Source: Hufsiella ginkgonis
GTDB lineage: Bacteria; Bacteroidota; Bacteroidia; Sphingobacteriales; Sphingobacteriaceae
Assembly (NCBI RefSeq): GCF_009834915.1
Contig: NZ_WVHS01000002.1
Span: 558,001-622,000 of the forward strand
DNA: 64,000 nt
Direction: 5' to 3'
In this document: positions 53,082 through 60,647 of the stretch, piece after piece
How positions within the stretch are numbered: the stretch's first letter is position 1
How the letters are laid out: every line of letters starts with the position of its first letter
Program-made: the position numbers and the translations under genes
The notes under the pieces: model-generated
Databases searched by the model: none
The model's input: the letters and a program-made list of their open reading frames with translations, nothing else
What the model was told of the DNA's origin: nothing

Positions 53082-53759
53082 ATGAAAAAGTCCGTTTTAA
53101 TTTTAGCCGTTAGCGCATCAGCGATCTTGTTTTCAACTTCATCGGATGCTCAGGTGATCGACAGTTCAAAAAAGGCTATTGCCACCCGGCAGGTTCCCGT
53201 AACCAAACAGGATAGCAGTCGTTCTACCGCTACCACGAGTGTTCAGACACAAACTCCCGCTGCCCAGGCCGCTACCGAAGGAAAAGTAGCCGGCGGTGTA
53301 TTAATGGTACCTGGCAAAAGCATCATTGACAATACCTCCAAAGCGGCCGAACTTACTTCGCTGGTAAGTGCAATTAAAGCGACAGGCCTTACAGACACCC
53401 TTGCAGCAAGCGGCAATTTTACCGTGTTTGCACCGACAAACGACGCGTTTAAGAAATTACCGCAGGGAAGCATCGACACCACTACCGCAGCCGGTAAGGA
53501 CAAGCTTGAAAATGTAGTGAAGTACCATGTAATTCCGGGGAAATTCACCAAGAAGGATATCGCCTTGGCTATTGCCAAAGGAAAAGGCAAAGCCGAATTA
53601 ACCACGGTTGAAGGTGATGTGATCACCGCATCGGTAAATGAAAATCACAACCTGGAGCTTACCGATTCAAATGGGAACAAAGCATTGGTTACCACGTTCG
53701 ATGCAGAACAATCCAATGGCGTAGTACACGTAATTAATAACGTGTTACTGCCTAAGTAA
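53082..53759 (+). CDS. Secreted fasciclin (FAS1) domain protein
   Basis: The start ATG 53082 gives 225 aa with signal peptide (cleavage after SDAQ near 25), then a Ser/Thr/Gln-rich linker (30-70) and one FAS1 domain (85-225). Seen are the H1 segment FAPTNDAFKKLP, the YHVIPG box and the C-terminal DAEQSNGVVHVINNVLLP. FAS1 domains mediate adhesion. A TTG at 53055 extends the frame by nine residues but is not needed. Confidence 0.9.
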   Translation: MKKSVLILAVSASAILFSTSSDAQVIDSSKKAIATRQVPVTKQDSSRSTATTSVQTQTPAAQAATEGKVAGGVLMVPGKSIIDNTSKAAELTSLVSAIKATGLTDTLAASGNFTVFAPTNDAFKKLPQGSIDTTTAAGKDKLENVVKYHVIPGKFTKKDIALAIAKGKGKAELTTVEGDVITASVNENHNLELTDSNGNKALVTTFDAEQSNGVVHVINNVLLPK

Positions 53760-53776
53760 ACAGTTTAAATGTTACC

Positions 53777-53820
53777 TATGGAAGAGAGCTTTCCATAACC
53801 AGGTTTCAACGTGGTTATGG
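53777..53820 (+). terminator. Two overlapping stem-loops after the fasciclin gene
   Basis: Stem one, TATGGAA/TTCCATA (53777-53797), and stem two, CCATAACCA/TGGTTATGG (53793-53820), share CCATA and so cannot form together. A U-tract is weak. Confidence 0.5.
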
Positions 53821-53908
53821 GGAGCTTTCTTAGCTTTTACCTTGTTCTAAGCAGATAAGGACAACTTAGGAGATCACCCCTGAACCTGCGGAGACAATAA
53901 TCAGGGCA

Positions 53909-53934
53909 ATAAAGATCATTTAAATGATCATTAT
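53909..53934. promoter_or_regulatory. 26-bp near-perfect palindrome
   Basis: The core GATCATTTAAATGATC (16 bp) is perfect. The flanking ATAA and TTAT extend it with one mismatch on each side. It could be a dimeric regulator site or a cruciform; no adjacent promoter is obvious. Confidence 0.45.
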
Positions 53935-54502
53935 CTTAATATAATAAGTTCCTGTTGCTGCTCCGATGGCGTGTTCCTGTTTTTACGCAAATTCTCCATA
54001 TGGTTTCCAGAAACGATTACAGCGACCGTATCGCGGCGGCGTACAGCCACAACAATGTGGCCCCAGTTATCTCCCAGTTACATCGGATTAAGCAATATAT
54101 TGGGAAGGCTTAACCTGTTCCTCTCCCCTTTCGGAGCTCTCTCCAAAGGCATAGCCGTCCAACAAGCGTTTTAATGGTTACTATATTTCATAGTTAATAT
54201 AAGGAATCCGCCCGAACGGCTGACAGCGACTTCCCCTTATCGGCACCTTACGGTCCACAGGATTAACTCAGGATCAGTTCGTGAAACTTTGGGGCGGCTT
54301 GTTTACACCGTGCTTACCCGTTTTAACACAATTTGCGGCCTGTTAACTGGCTGACAAATTCTTTGAGGCGTGCCGGAATTCGCAATATAGCTGTCGGCGA
54401 TCTATAAGTCTTCAGCAAGTGGTAATGATCACGGCCGAAACGATTGTATGAATTATACAAGACTATTTTCATGGTACAATCTACTCCGGGCGAAGGATGG
54501 CA

Positions 54503-54847
54503 TCAAAACAAACTAATCACCTGCTGTTGCTGCGCCGCGTGGCGGGTAAACATCACCTTTTCATAATTTAAGCCGATAGAAAGATCAAGCCAATCCGGGT
54601 TTACCGGGCGTATCAACCGTTCTTTTTGCATACGTGTAAACCTGCTGATTAATTTAAAACGCTGCAAGGCGGTTTCCTCTGAGTTGAGCTCCTCAAAATA
54701 AACGAGCCGCGTTAATTGCTGACCCGAATCAAAGAACAGGTTGGGCATTTCCCTGTAAAACTTCATGGTTTTCGCCAGGTCGGCGCTCATTCCTACATGC
54801 AGCGAGCTGCGGTTTCGGTCGGTCACTACATATACATACTTTTTCAT
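54503..54847 (-). CDS. GIY-YIG-like nuclease domain protein
   Basis: The 114-aa protein has the GIY-YIG-like opening YVYVVTDRNRSSLHVGMS and the family's later part (LVYFEELNSEETALQRFKLISRF, RLIRPVNPDWLDLS). The usual GIY and YIG triplets are degenerate (VYV, HVG) and R/E/N positions are only partly clear, so catalysis is uncertain. It is divergent from a LexA-like repressor and shares its regulatory region, so it may be a target of that repressor. DNA-repair use is speculation. Confidence 0.7.
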   Translation of the reverse strand: MKKYVYVVTDRNRSSLHVGMSADLAKTMKFYREMPNLFFDSGQQLTRLVYFEELNSEETALQRFKLISRFTRMQKERLIRPVNPDWLDLSIGLNYEKVMFTRHAAQQQQVISLF

Positions 54848-54872
54848 TATTATATTGCTTAATTGTTGCCGG

Positions 54873-54887
54873 ACTAATTGTATTAGT
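54873..54887. promoter_or_regulatory. Palindromic operator-like site ACTAAT-TGT-ATTAGT
   Basis: Perfect 6-bp arms with a 3-bp spacer, immediately upstream of the -7 word at 54889-54896. It shares the core CTAA/TTAG with the site at 54935. Confidence 0.65.
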
Positions 54888-54888
54888 T

Positions 54889-54896
54889 TATTTTTG
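54889..54896 (+). promoter_or_regulatory. -7 promoter element TATTTTTG of the LexA-like repressor
   Basis: An exact -7 word located between operator-like palindromes. Transcription would start near 54902, leaving a leader of about 70 nt that contains further half-sites. Confidence 0.65.
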
Positions 54897-54911
54897 CTGT
54901 GTTAAAAATAT

Positions 54912-54953
54912 TTACTAATTTTATGAGCATAAAGTTACTAACTAATTTAGTAA
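54912..54953. promoter_or_regulatory. TTACTAA half-site and TTACTAA-N5-TTAGTAA palindrome
   Basis: The half-site is at 54912-54918 and the 19-bp palindrome with perfect 7-bp arms at 54935-54953. Both lie downstream of the predicted start of transcription, where a bound repressor would block elongation. Confidence 0.65.
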
Positions 54954-54971
54954 ATCCAAATTTATTTTAAA

Positions 54972-55748
54972 ATGAGCAACATCTCCTCCAATCTCCGTTT
55001 CCTTCGCAGGAAAAAAGGGCTAACACAACAGCAATTCGCTGATAATATGGATATTAAGAGGTCTCTTGTAGGAGCTTATGAAGAAGACCGTGCAGAGCCG
55101 AAATATGAATTGCTAAAAAAGTTCGCAGATTTTTACGAGCTCAGTATGGATGAGCTGGTAAATGAGAAGATCAACGAGAAGTGGAAGCCAAGGCAAAAAA
55201 CCGATGCGGGTAACCTGCGGATCCTGAGTATTTCGGTGGATCAGCACGACCGGGAGAATATAGAATTAGTACCGGTGAAAGCGAGCGCGGGCTACCTCAA
55301 TGGTTACGGAGACCCCGAGTTTATCGGGGAACTGCCAAAATTCCACCTGCCGATCTTTAGGCAGGGAACCTATCGCGCGTTCGAGTTAACCGGCGATTCC
55401 ATGCTTCCTATCCAACCGGGGTCGATCATTATCGGCGAATACCTGGAGAACTGGAACGATGTTAAGATCGGCGAAACATACATCGTGATCAGTAAGTCGG
55501 AAGGAATTGTTTATAAACGTGCGGGCAGCAAATTCAGGGAAAACAAGTCCATCAAACTAATATCAGACAATACGGTCTACGAACCTTATTCCATTCCTGC
55601 CGACGATATCCTGGAGATCTGGGGCTCAAAAGCCTATATTTCTACCAGCTTCCCTGAGCCGACACCCGAGCCTACGATGGAAAGCCTTACCGCTATGATG
55701 TCGCAAATGCAAAAATCGATCGCAACGCTTCAAAAAGGCAACAACTAA
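54972..55748 (+). CDS. XRE/LexA-like repressor with S24 peptidase domain
   Basis: The 258-aa protein has an HTH_3 domain (about 5-63: LTQQQFADNMDIKRSLVGAYE) and a C-terminal S24 domain. The self-cleavage site is A106-G107 (KASAGYLN), nucleophile S143 (TGDSMLP) and general base K182 (IVYKRAG). The combination is that of CI-type or HdiR/ImmR-like repressors that self-cleave after DNA damage. It sits alone, without phage genes, flanked by palindromes in its own promoter, so autoregulation is likely. Whether it controls an SOS-like set is unknown. Confidence 0.88.
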   Translation: MSNISSNLRFLRRKKGLTQQQFADNMDIKRSLVGAYEEDRAEPKYELLKKFADFYELSMDELVNEKINEKWKPRQKTDAGNLRILSISVDQHDRENIELVPVKASAGYLNGYGDPEFIGELPKFHLPIFRQGTYRAFELTGDSMLPIQPGSIIIGEYLENWNDVKIGETYIVISKSEGIVYKRAGSKFRENKSIKLISDNTVYEPYSIPADDILEIWGSKAYISTSFPEPTPEPTMESLTAMMSQMQKSIATLQKGNN

Positions 55749-55827
55749 GTTACAAAAATCACTATCAACCCAATTAAACTTATCAATACCTTAGGAGTCT
55801 ATTACTAAAATATCAAAATAACCAAAG

Positions 55828-56298
55828 ATGAAAAAAGTACTATTTATTGTTGCTCTGCTGGTAAGCACAGCTTCATTAAGCATGGCTCAGGGTGGTGGTC
55901 AAGGCGGCGGCCGTCCGATGGGAACTCCGGAAGAAAGAGCAAAAATGACAATTGACGGTCAGCGTCTTACTTCGCTGGCGCTTACCGATGACCAGAAAGC
56001 CAAATTGCTTCCGTTGCTGGTTAAGGCTAACAAGTCCATAGATAGCTTAAGAGCTACAGCTCCACAGGGCGACAGGGATGCTATGATGGCTCTTATGCCA
56101 AAAATGACGGCTTTTACCGCTCCGGCAGAAACCGCGCTTATTTCATGGTTAACTCCAGAGCAGAAAAAAGCTTATGATGCTGCATTGGCAGCTGCAAAAG
56201 AAAGAAACCCCAATGCTACAGGCATCCTTGGTGGCGGCTTCGGCGGCAGAGGTGGCCAGGGTGGCGGCCAAGGCGGTCAGCGTCCGGCTAACAACTAA
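55828..56298 (+). CDS. Periplasmic Spy/CpxP-like protein with glycine-rich tail
   Basis: The 156-aa protein has a signal peptide (after SMAQ near 21), GGGQGGGRP, a helical core (35-125) with TDDQKAKLLPLL and LTPEQKKAYDAAL, and a Gly/Gln-rich tail (about 133-156). The helical core resembles Spy/LTXXQ-type periplasmic chaperones and related Bacteroidota proteins. It is 80 bp downstream of the repressor gene and could be in its regulon. Confidence in the family is moderate. Confidence 0.6.
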   Translation: MKKVLFIVALLVSTASLSMAQGGGQGGGRPMGTPEERAKMTIDGQRLTSLALTDDQKAKLLPLLVKANKSIDSLRATAPQGDRDAMMALMPKMTAFTAPAETALISWLTPEQKKAYDAALAAAKERNPNATGILGGGFGGRGGQGGGQGGQRPANN

Positions 56299-56319
56299 TT
56301 AAAGTCGTTAGGACTTAAG

Positions 56320-56348
56320 AGCCCCCGGCCAATGGCCGGGGGCTTTTT
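56320..56348 (+). terminator. Intrinsic terminator after the first Spy-like gene
   Basis: An 11-bp G+C-rich stem (AGCCCCCGGCC with GGCCGGGGGCT) and 3-nt loop, followed by TTTTT. Confidence 0.9.
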
Positions 56349-56542
56349 GCTTGGGCATAACTGTGGGGAAGGACTATGGATCATGTAATATTATCGGGTA
56401 GATCCGGCCTATTCCTCCTCCTTTTGTGGCTCTCCCAAGATTTATCGCATGATCCACTGCTACTCTTTAACACTTTTTAACACTCTCCCGCTTAAACCAT
56501 CGTCGTTTCATACACTCTATCATATATACAAAAACAAGAGAT

Positions 56543-56929
56543 ATGAAGAAGTTAATGATCACCGCCGCACTGTTCCTGGCCGTTACCGGGGCAGCCATGG
56601 CACAAACGGGTCCCGGAAAAAGAGAGCAGGCGACCCCGGAGCAACGCGCAGAAAAAATGACCGCTCACCTGGATAAAAGCCTTTCGCTATCTTCCGCCCA
56701 ACGCGAGAAAATATACGCCATTAATCTTGACCGCGCTAAGACTATGAACGGAAAGCGCGGAAAAGCAGACAAACAAGAGTGGAAAAAATCGGCGGAAGCC
56801 AACGAAAACAAATTGCTTTCCGTGTTAAATAGCGACCAGAAAAAAGCATACCAAAAAATAAAGGCAGATCGCCATGCTAAACATGCCGGCCGAAAAGGCA
56901 AAAACCATCCCGGTAAGCAGAAAGTGTAG
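56543..56929 (+). CDS. Periplasmic Spy/CpxP-like protein, basic
   Basis: The 128-aa protein has a signal peptide (after AMAQ near 21), TPEQRAEKMTAHLDKSLSLS and NSDQKKAYQKI motifs and a strongly basic tail. It is related in style to the gene just upstream, from which it is separated by a terminator. Spy-like proteins bind unfolded proteins in the periplasm; here the function is inferred. Confidence 0.6.
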   Translation: MKKLMITAALFLAVTGAAMAQTGPGKREQATPEQRAEKMTAHLDKSLSLSSAQREKIYAINLDRAKTMNGKRGKADKQEWKKSAEANENKLLSVLNSDQKKAYQKIKADRHAKHAGRKGKNHPGKQKV

Positions 56930-56952
56930 TTCTATTTAATCCTATGAATATC

Positions 56953-56990
56953 GAAAGCGGCATTGTTTACAGTGCCGCTTTCTTATTTTT
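56953..56990 (+). terminator. Intrinsic terminator overlapping a longer bioF frame
   Basis: A perfect 10-bp stem (GAAAGCGGCA/TGCCGCTTTC), a 10-nt loop and TTATTTTT. It ends the Spy-like transcript and shows that the ATG at 56944 is not the real start of bioF. Confidence 0.85.
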
Positions 56991-56991
56991 G
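56984..56991 (+). promoter_or_regulatory. -7 promoter element TATTTTTG of bioF-bioD
   Basis: An exact -7 word inside the T-tract of the terminator. The predicted start near 56997 leaves about 10 nt before the TTG at 57007. Confidence 0.6.
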
Positions 56992-57006
56992 GTCAAATAT
57001 TCACGA

Positions 57007-58131
57007 TTGGAAAGTATAACAAACCACATCAAAGCCAGGCTATACCAGCGTGAGCTGGACAATGCGCTGCGCGTACTTCGTCCGCCTGCCAGCCTGGTTG
57101 ACTTCTGTTCGAACGACTACCTCGGCTTTGCTTCCTCCGCAAGATTAAAAGAAATGGTCCTGGCAGGCTTAGACGCGAATCCCGGCTATACAACCGGTTC
57201 CACCGGATCTCGCTTAATTTCGGGAAACGACACATTTACAGAGGATCTTGAACAGCAAATAGCCGATTTCCACCAGGAGGAGGCAGGTTTAATATTTAAC
57301 TCCGGCTATGCGGCTAACGTTGGATTATTTTCTTCACTGGCGCAACGCGGCGACACCATTATCACCGATGAGCTGATCCACGCTTCTGTAATAGACGGCG
57401 CAAGGATGAGCCATGCCAACAAGTACATTTTTAAACATAACGATCCCGGAAGCCTGGAAGAAAAGCTCAAAGTTGCGAAAGGCAGGATATACATTGCCGT
57501 GGAAAGCGTTTATTCCATGGATGGCGATGAAGCACCGTTGAACGAGATCGCCGAACTGGCAGAAAAATATGGAGCCGGTTTGATCGTTGATGAAGCACAT
57601 GCGGTAGGTATTAAAGGACCGGGCGGGCGGGGCTGCGTAAACCTGCACGGTTTGCAGAACACAGCGCTCGCGCGTGTAATTACCTTCGGCAAGGCACTGG
57701 GCTGCCATGGTGCGATCGTGGTGGGAAGCCGGGCGCTTCGTTCGTATCTCATTAACTTTGCCCGCTCATTCGTTTATTCTACCGCTGCGGCATTTTATAC
57801 TCACCTTTCGGTAAAAATGGCTTACCAATATTTACAGGAAACCGACCACCAGGTGTCTATCGAAAAAAAGATTTCCTTATTCCAGGCGCTTAGCCGCCAC
57901 CTGCCGGTAGCGATCTCCGACAGCCAATCGGCCATCCAGGGCATTATTACTTGCGGTAATGAACGGACCAAGGGACTTTCGTTAAAGCTGGCAAGTCATG
58001 GATTTGACGTGCGAGCCATCCTCCATCCCACTGTGCCCGCCGGCAAAGAGCGGCTAAGGGTTTGCCTGCATACCTTCAACAGCGATGAAGAGATCAGCGG
58101 TTTAATTAACACATTACAAAATCACCTATGA
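57007..58131 (+). CDS. bioF: 8-amino-7-oxononanoate synthase-like aminotransferase
   Basis: The AOS-family enzyme joins pimeloyl-thioester with alanine in biotin synthesis. The start at TTG 57007 gives 374 aa starting ESITNHIKARLYQREL, in line with family length. Seen are FCSNDYLGFAS, GSTGSRLISGN, VDEAHAVGIKG, the PLP lysine in ITFGKALGCHG and the VRAILHPTVP C-terminus. The frame also opens at ATG 56944, but this part holds a terminator and the promoter. It overlaps bioD by ATGA (58128-58131), so both are co-translated. Confidence 0.9.
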   Translation: MESITNHIKARLYQRELDNALRVLRPPASLVDFCSNDYLGFASSARLKEMVLAGLDANPGYTTGSTGSRLISGNDTFTEDLEQQIADFHQEEAGLIFNSGYAANVGLFSSLAQRGDTIITDELIHASVIDGARMSHANKYIFKHNDPGSLEEKLKVAKGRIYIAVESVYSMDGDEAPLNEIAELAEKYGAGLIVDEAHAVGIKGPGGRGCVNLHGLQNTALARVITFGKALGCHGAIVVGSRALRSYLINFARSFVYSTAAAFYTHLSVKMAYQYLQETDHQVSIEKKISLFQALSRHLPVAISDSQSAIQGIITCGNERTKGLSLKLASHGFDVRAILHPTVPAGKERLRVCLHTFNSDEEISGLINTLQNHL

Positions 58132-58742
58132 AACCAATTTTTGTTACCGGAATCGGCACGGGGATCGGCAAAACTATCGTTTCGGCTGTGTTAACCGAAC
58201 TACTGCAGGCCGATTACTGGAAGCCTATCCAGGCCGGCGATCTTGAACAAACTGATACGATGACGGTACAGGGCTTGGTTATAAATCCCAGATCGGGGTT
58301 TCATCCCGAAGCCTACCGGTTAACGCAGCCTTTTTCTCCCCATAAATCGGCAGCGCTGGATGGGATCACGCTGGATCCTGAACGGATCAACATTCCTGAA
58401 ACAGGTAACCGCCTGGTTATTGAAGGCGCGGGCGGTTTGATGGTACCTATTAACGATCATTTCCTGATGCTCGACCTCATCAAGAAGTTTGATGCGGAGG
58501 TGGTACTGGTTTCCGCTAATTATCTCGGCAGCATTAACCACACCTTGCTATCGCTGGAGGTATTGAGAATGCACGGGGTCGCGGTAAAAGGAATTATTTT
58601 TAATGGTGATGCAGACCATTCCTCAGAAAAATATATCCTGCAATACTCAGATATCTTTTACCTCGGACGCATTCCGAAAATGTCGCCTATAGATATTTCG
58701 TCAGCAGTTGGTCCACTTTCCTTTCTATGGAAGGATCTTTGA
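58128..58742 (+). CDS. bioD: Dethiobiotin synthetase
   Basis: The 204-aa protein has the P-loop GIGTGIGKT (8-16) and the substrate residues in YWKPIQAGDLEQTDT. The ATP-dependent closure of the ureido ring is the last-but-one step in biotin synthesis. It follows bioF with a 4-bp overlap. bioA and bioB are not in the window. The final 56 bp overlap the 3' end of the convergent ubiD gene. Confidence 0.93.
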   Translation: MKPIFVTGIGTGIGKTIVSAVLTELLQADYWKPIQAGDLEQTDTMTVQGLVINPRSGFHPEAYRLTQPFSPHKSAALDGITLDPERINIPETGNRLVIEGAGGLMVPINDHFLMLDLIKKFDAEVVLVSANYLGSINHTLLSLEVLRMHGVAVKGIIFNGDADHSSEKYILQYSDIFYLGRIPKMSPIDISSAVGPLSFLWKDL

Positions 58743-60507
58743 TCAGCTCGGGTGCATGGTGCGGTTTTTTTCGTGCATCAATGATCAGCGGGCCTCTGCA
58801 GCCCCAATGCTTGTGCTCTGTAAAGCTGCCGATGCCGAACAAGTCGTGGGATGGATTGCTTCTCGTAAAAGTTATCCACACTAAATTATCCAGGGTTTGG
58901 GCGGCGAAAGCGGCGTCATCACATAAAACAAGTATCGCTATTCCAGAAAGATCTTCGTTTTTTAAACGTTCCTCCAGCAGCCTGATCTCATCCGTTGTTT
59001 TCTCCACATTTGTATAGGCGGGCGACTGCAGTGTTACTACACCCGGCATCGCAAAATAGCGGGCGGTAAACAAGTCGGGAAGCGCAGTATCGGCGGGCCA
59101 CTCACTTTTCAATTCGCGCAATGGAGGCCCGGCGGCGGCAATAACTACTTTCGAACCTGCATTCAGGTCCGTTCCGCTATAATCCAGTGTATCGATGGTG
59201 GTACGCGTATAAAAATGAAGGTCGCGTCGAAAATCAACCCGTTCCAGCATGTGCTTTAAAAATTTCCCGACATCATGTGTATGCAGCCCCGGATCGTCTT
59301 CCCGGCAGGCGATCAACACATATTTAGCCAGGCTTAGCTGGTTTTTTCCAAGGATATGATTTGCGATAGTTAACAGTTCCTGGGGACGCCGGTCTGCTAA
59401 AAATGGCGTATACCGTTCGCTCCCGATAGCAAACAATAGCGGGTGTACACCAGCAGCATCTACCGCATTCACTTCGTGCAGCCCGGGAATCTCTTTTGGA
59501 ATGGCGGCACCCGAAATCTCATGGATCAGCGCACCAAAACTCGTATCTTCCTGGGGCGGTCTTCCCACGACAGTGAAAGACCAAACCGCATCCTTACGAT
59601 GGTATACGTTGTGCACTTTCATCAACGGGAACGGGTGGGTAAGGCTATAATATCCCAGGTGATCGCCAAAGGGACCTTCCGGCTTATTTTCCTGCGGATA
59701 TACCGTACCCGTGATCACAAAATCCGCATCGGCGGATATGCAGAAACCCTCCGAATCATAAAAATACCTGAACCTGCGATTTCCAAGCGCACCAGCAAAA
59801 GTCATTTCGGAGAGACCCTCAGGCAGCGGCATCACGGCCGCCAGGGGATGCGAAGGAGGCCCGCCTACAAAGATACTCACTTTCAGCGGCTGCCCTTTGG
59901 CATTCGACTTTGCCTGATGGATCCCGATGCCGCGGTGCAGCTGGTAGTGAAGCCCCACTTCCCTGTCTGGAATATACTCATTACCAGATAACTGGATGCG
60001 ATACATTCCCAGGTTTGCCTGCATGATGCCCGGCTTATCGGCGTCTTCGGTATAAACCTGCGGCATGGTAACAAATGCCCCTCCGTCAAGCGGCCAGTTT
60101 ACTATTTGCGGCAGTTCGCCGATCGTTGTCCTTCCATAACTTACCGGCGCGTGAGTGCCTACCTTCATCGGCAATGCCGAAAAGGCGGTAAGGGCAACAT
60201 TTAAATACTTAAAGGGGTTACGGATGCCTTGTACGGGGTCATTTTTAAGGTCCACCAGTACCTTTATCTTCTCCAGGGTATCCCTGAACATAAATCTAGA
60301 CCGGTCGAGCGTTCCGAAAAGGTTGGATACCGCCGGGAACTTGCTTCCCTTTACGTTCTCGAAAAGGATGGCAGGCCCCTGCTGCTCATAGACGCGCAGG
60401 TGAATGGCGGCCATTTCAAGAAAAGGATCAACTTCTTCGCAGACCCGGATCAGGTGGCCATGATGTTCGAGATCAGTAATACATTCCCGCAGATTCTTAT
60501 AACCCAT
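58687..60507 (-). CDS. ubiD: UbiD family prFMN-dependent decarboxylase
   Basis: The 606-aa protein has the UbiD layout, with FVTMPQVYTEDADKPG, NLGMYRIQL, QLHRGIG and ICADADFVITGTVYP. The typical acidic segment in PFGDHLGYYS supplies the active-site glutamate/aspartate area. UbiD enzymes decarboxylate aromatic or unsaturated acids with prenyl-FMN from UbiX (1645-2211). Both are needed for menaquinone or other quinone routes in many bacteria, but substrate is unproven. Its ATG is 5 nt from a -7 word. Confidence 0.9.
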   Translation of the reverse strand: MGYKNLRECITDLEHHGHLIRVCEEVDPFLEMAAIHLRVYEQQGPAILFENVKGSKFPAVSNLFGTLDRSRFMFRDTLEKIKVLVDLKNDPVQGIRNPFKYLNVALTAFSALPMKVGTHAPVSYGRTTIGELPQIVNWPLDGGAFVTMPQVYTEDADKPGIMQANLGMYRIQLSGNEYIPDREVGLHYQLHRGIGIHQAKSNAKGQPLKVSIFVGGPPSHPLAAVMPLPEGLSEMTFAGALGNRRFRYFYDSEGFCISADADFVITGTVYPQENKPEGPFGDHLGYYSLTHPFPLMKVHNVYHRKDAVWSFTVVGRPPQEDTSFGALIHEISGAAIPKEIPGLHEVNAVDAAGVHPLLFAIGSERYTPFLADRRPQELLTIANHILGKNQLSLAKYVLIACREDDPGLHTHDVGKFLKHMLERVDFRRDLHFYTRTTIDTLDYSGTDLNAGSKVVIAAAGPPLRELKSEWPADTALPDLFTARYFAMPGVVTLQSPAYTNVEKTTDEIRLLEERLKNEDLSGIAILVLCDDAAFAAQTLDNLVWITFTRSNPSHDLFGIGSFTEHKHWGCRGPLIIDARKKPHHAPELIKDPSIERKVDQLLTKYL

Positions 60508-60511
60508 ACGG

Positions 60512-60519
60512 CAAAGGTA
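60512..60519 (-). promoter_or_regulatory. -7 promoter element TACCTTTG of ubiD
   Basis: An exact -7 word, 5 nt before the ubiD ATG on the minus strand (leaderless geometry). Confidence 0.65.
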
Positions 60520-60635
60520 TAAGGATCGCTGATTTCATCTATTTTTTTCCGCAAAAAGCACGAGCCATCCACGTAGTTGCGATTGATTCGTTTAAAATGG
60601 GCCATTCCAAATACCTTTTTGACATACTAATGAGT

Positions 60636-60643
60636 TAGTTTTG
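60636..60643 (+). promoter_or_regulatory. -7 promoter element TAGTTTTG of the DUF4905 gene
   Basis: An exact -7 word, 5 nt before ATG 60648 (leaderless geometry). Confidence 0.65.
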
Positions 60644-60647
60644 GCCA

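Larger units (their letters stand above)
53760..54502. other. 743-bp gap without a recognised gene
   Basis: The gap holds two overlapping hairpins (53777-53820) and a near-perfect 26-bp palindrome at 53909-53934. There is a stretch 53940-54180 with mixed short open frames and no match to any family, and an unstructured-looking tail up to 54500. A 67-codon frame at 53971-54174 was judged spurious. No RNase P, tmRNA, SRP or 6S motif was recognised. The gap is long compared with every neighbour, so an unidentified RNA or decayed gene is possible. Confidence 0.5.

Noticed and set aside
53971-54174. 67-aa frame in the 53.8-54.5 kb gap
   Set aside because: No start signal, no family resemblance, and equally long frames exist in other phases.
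54503-55748. Prophage remnant around the CI-like repressor
   Set aside because: No integrase, structural or replication gene lies beside it; the neighbours are ordinary envelope and biotin genes.
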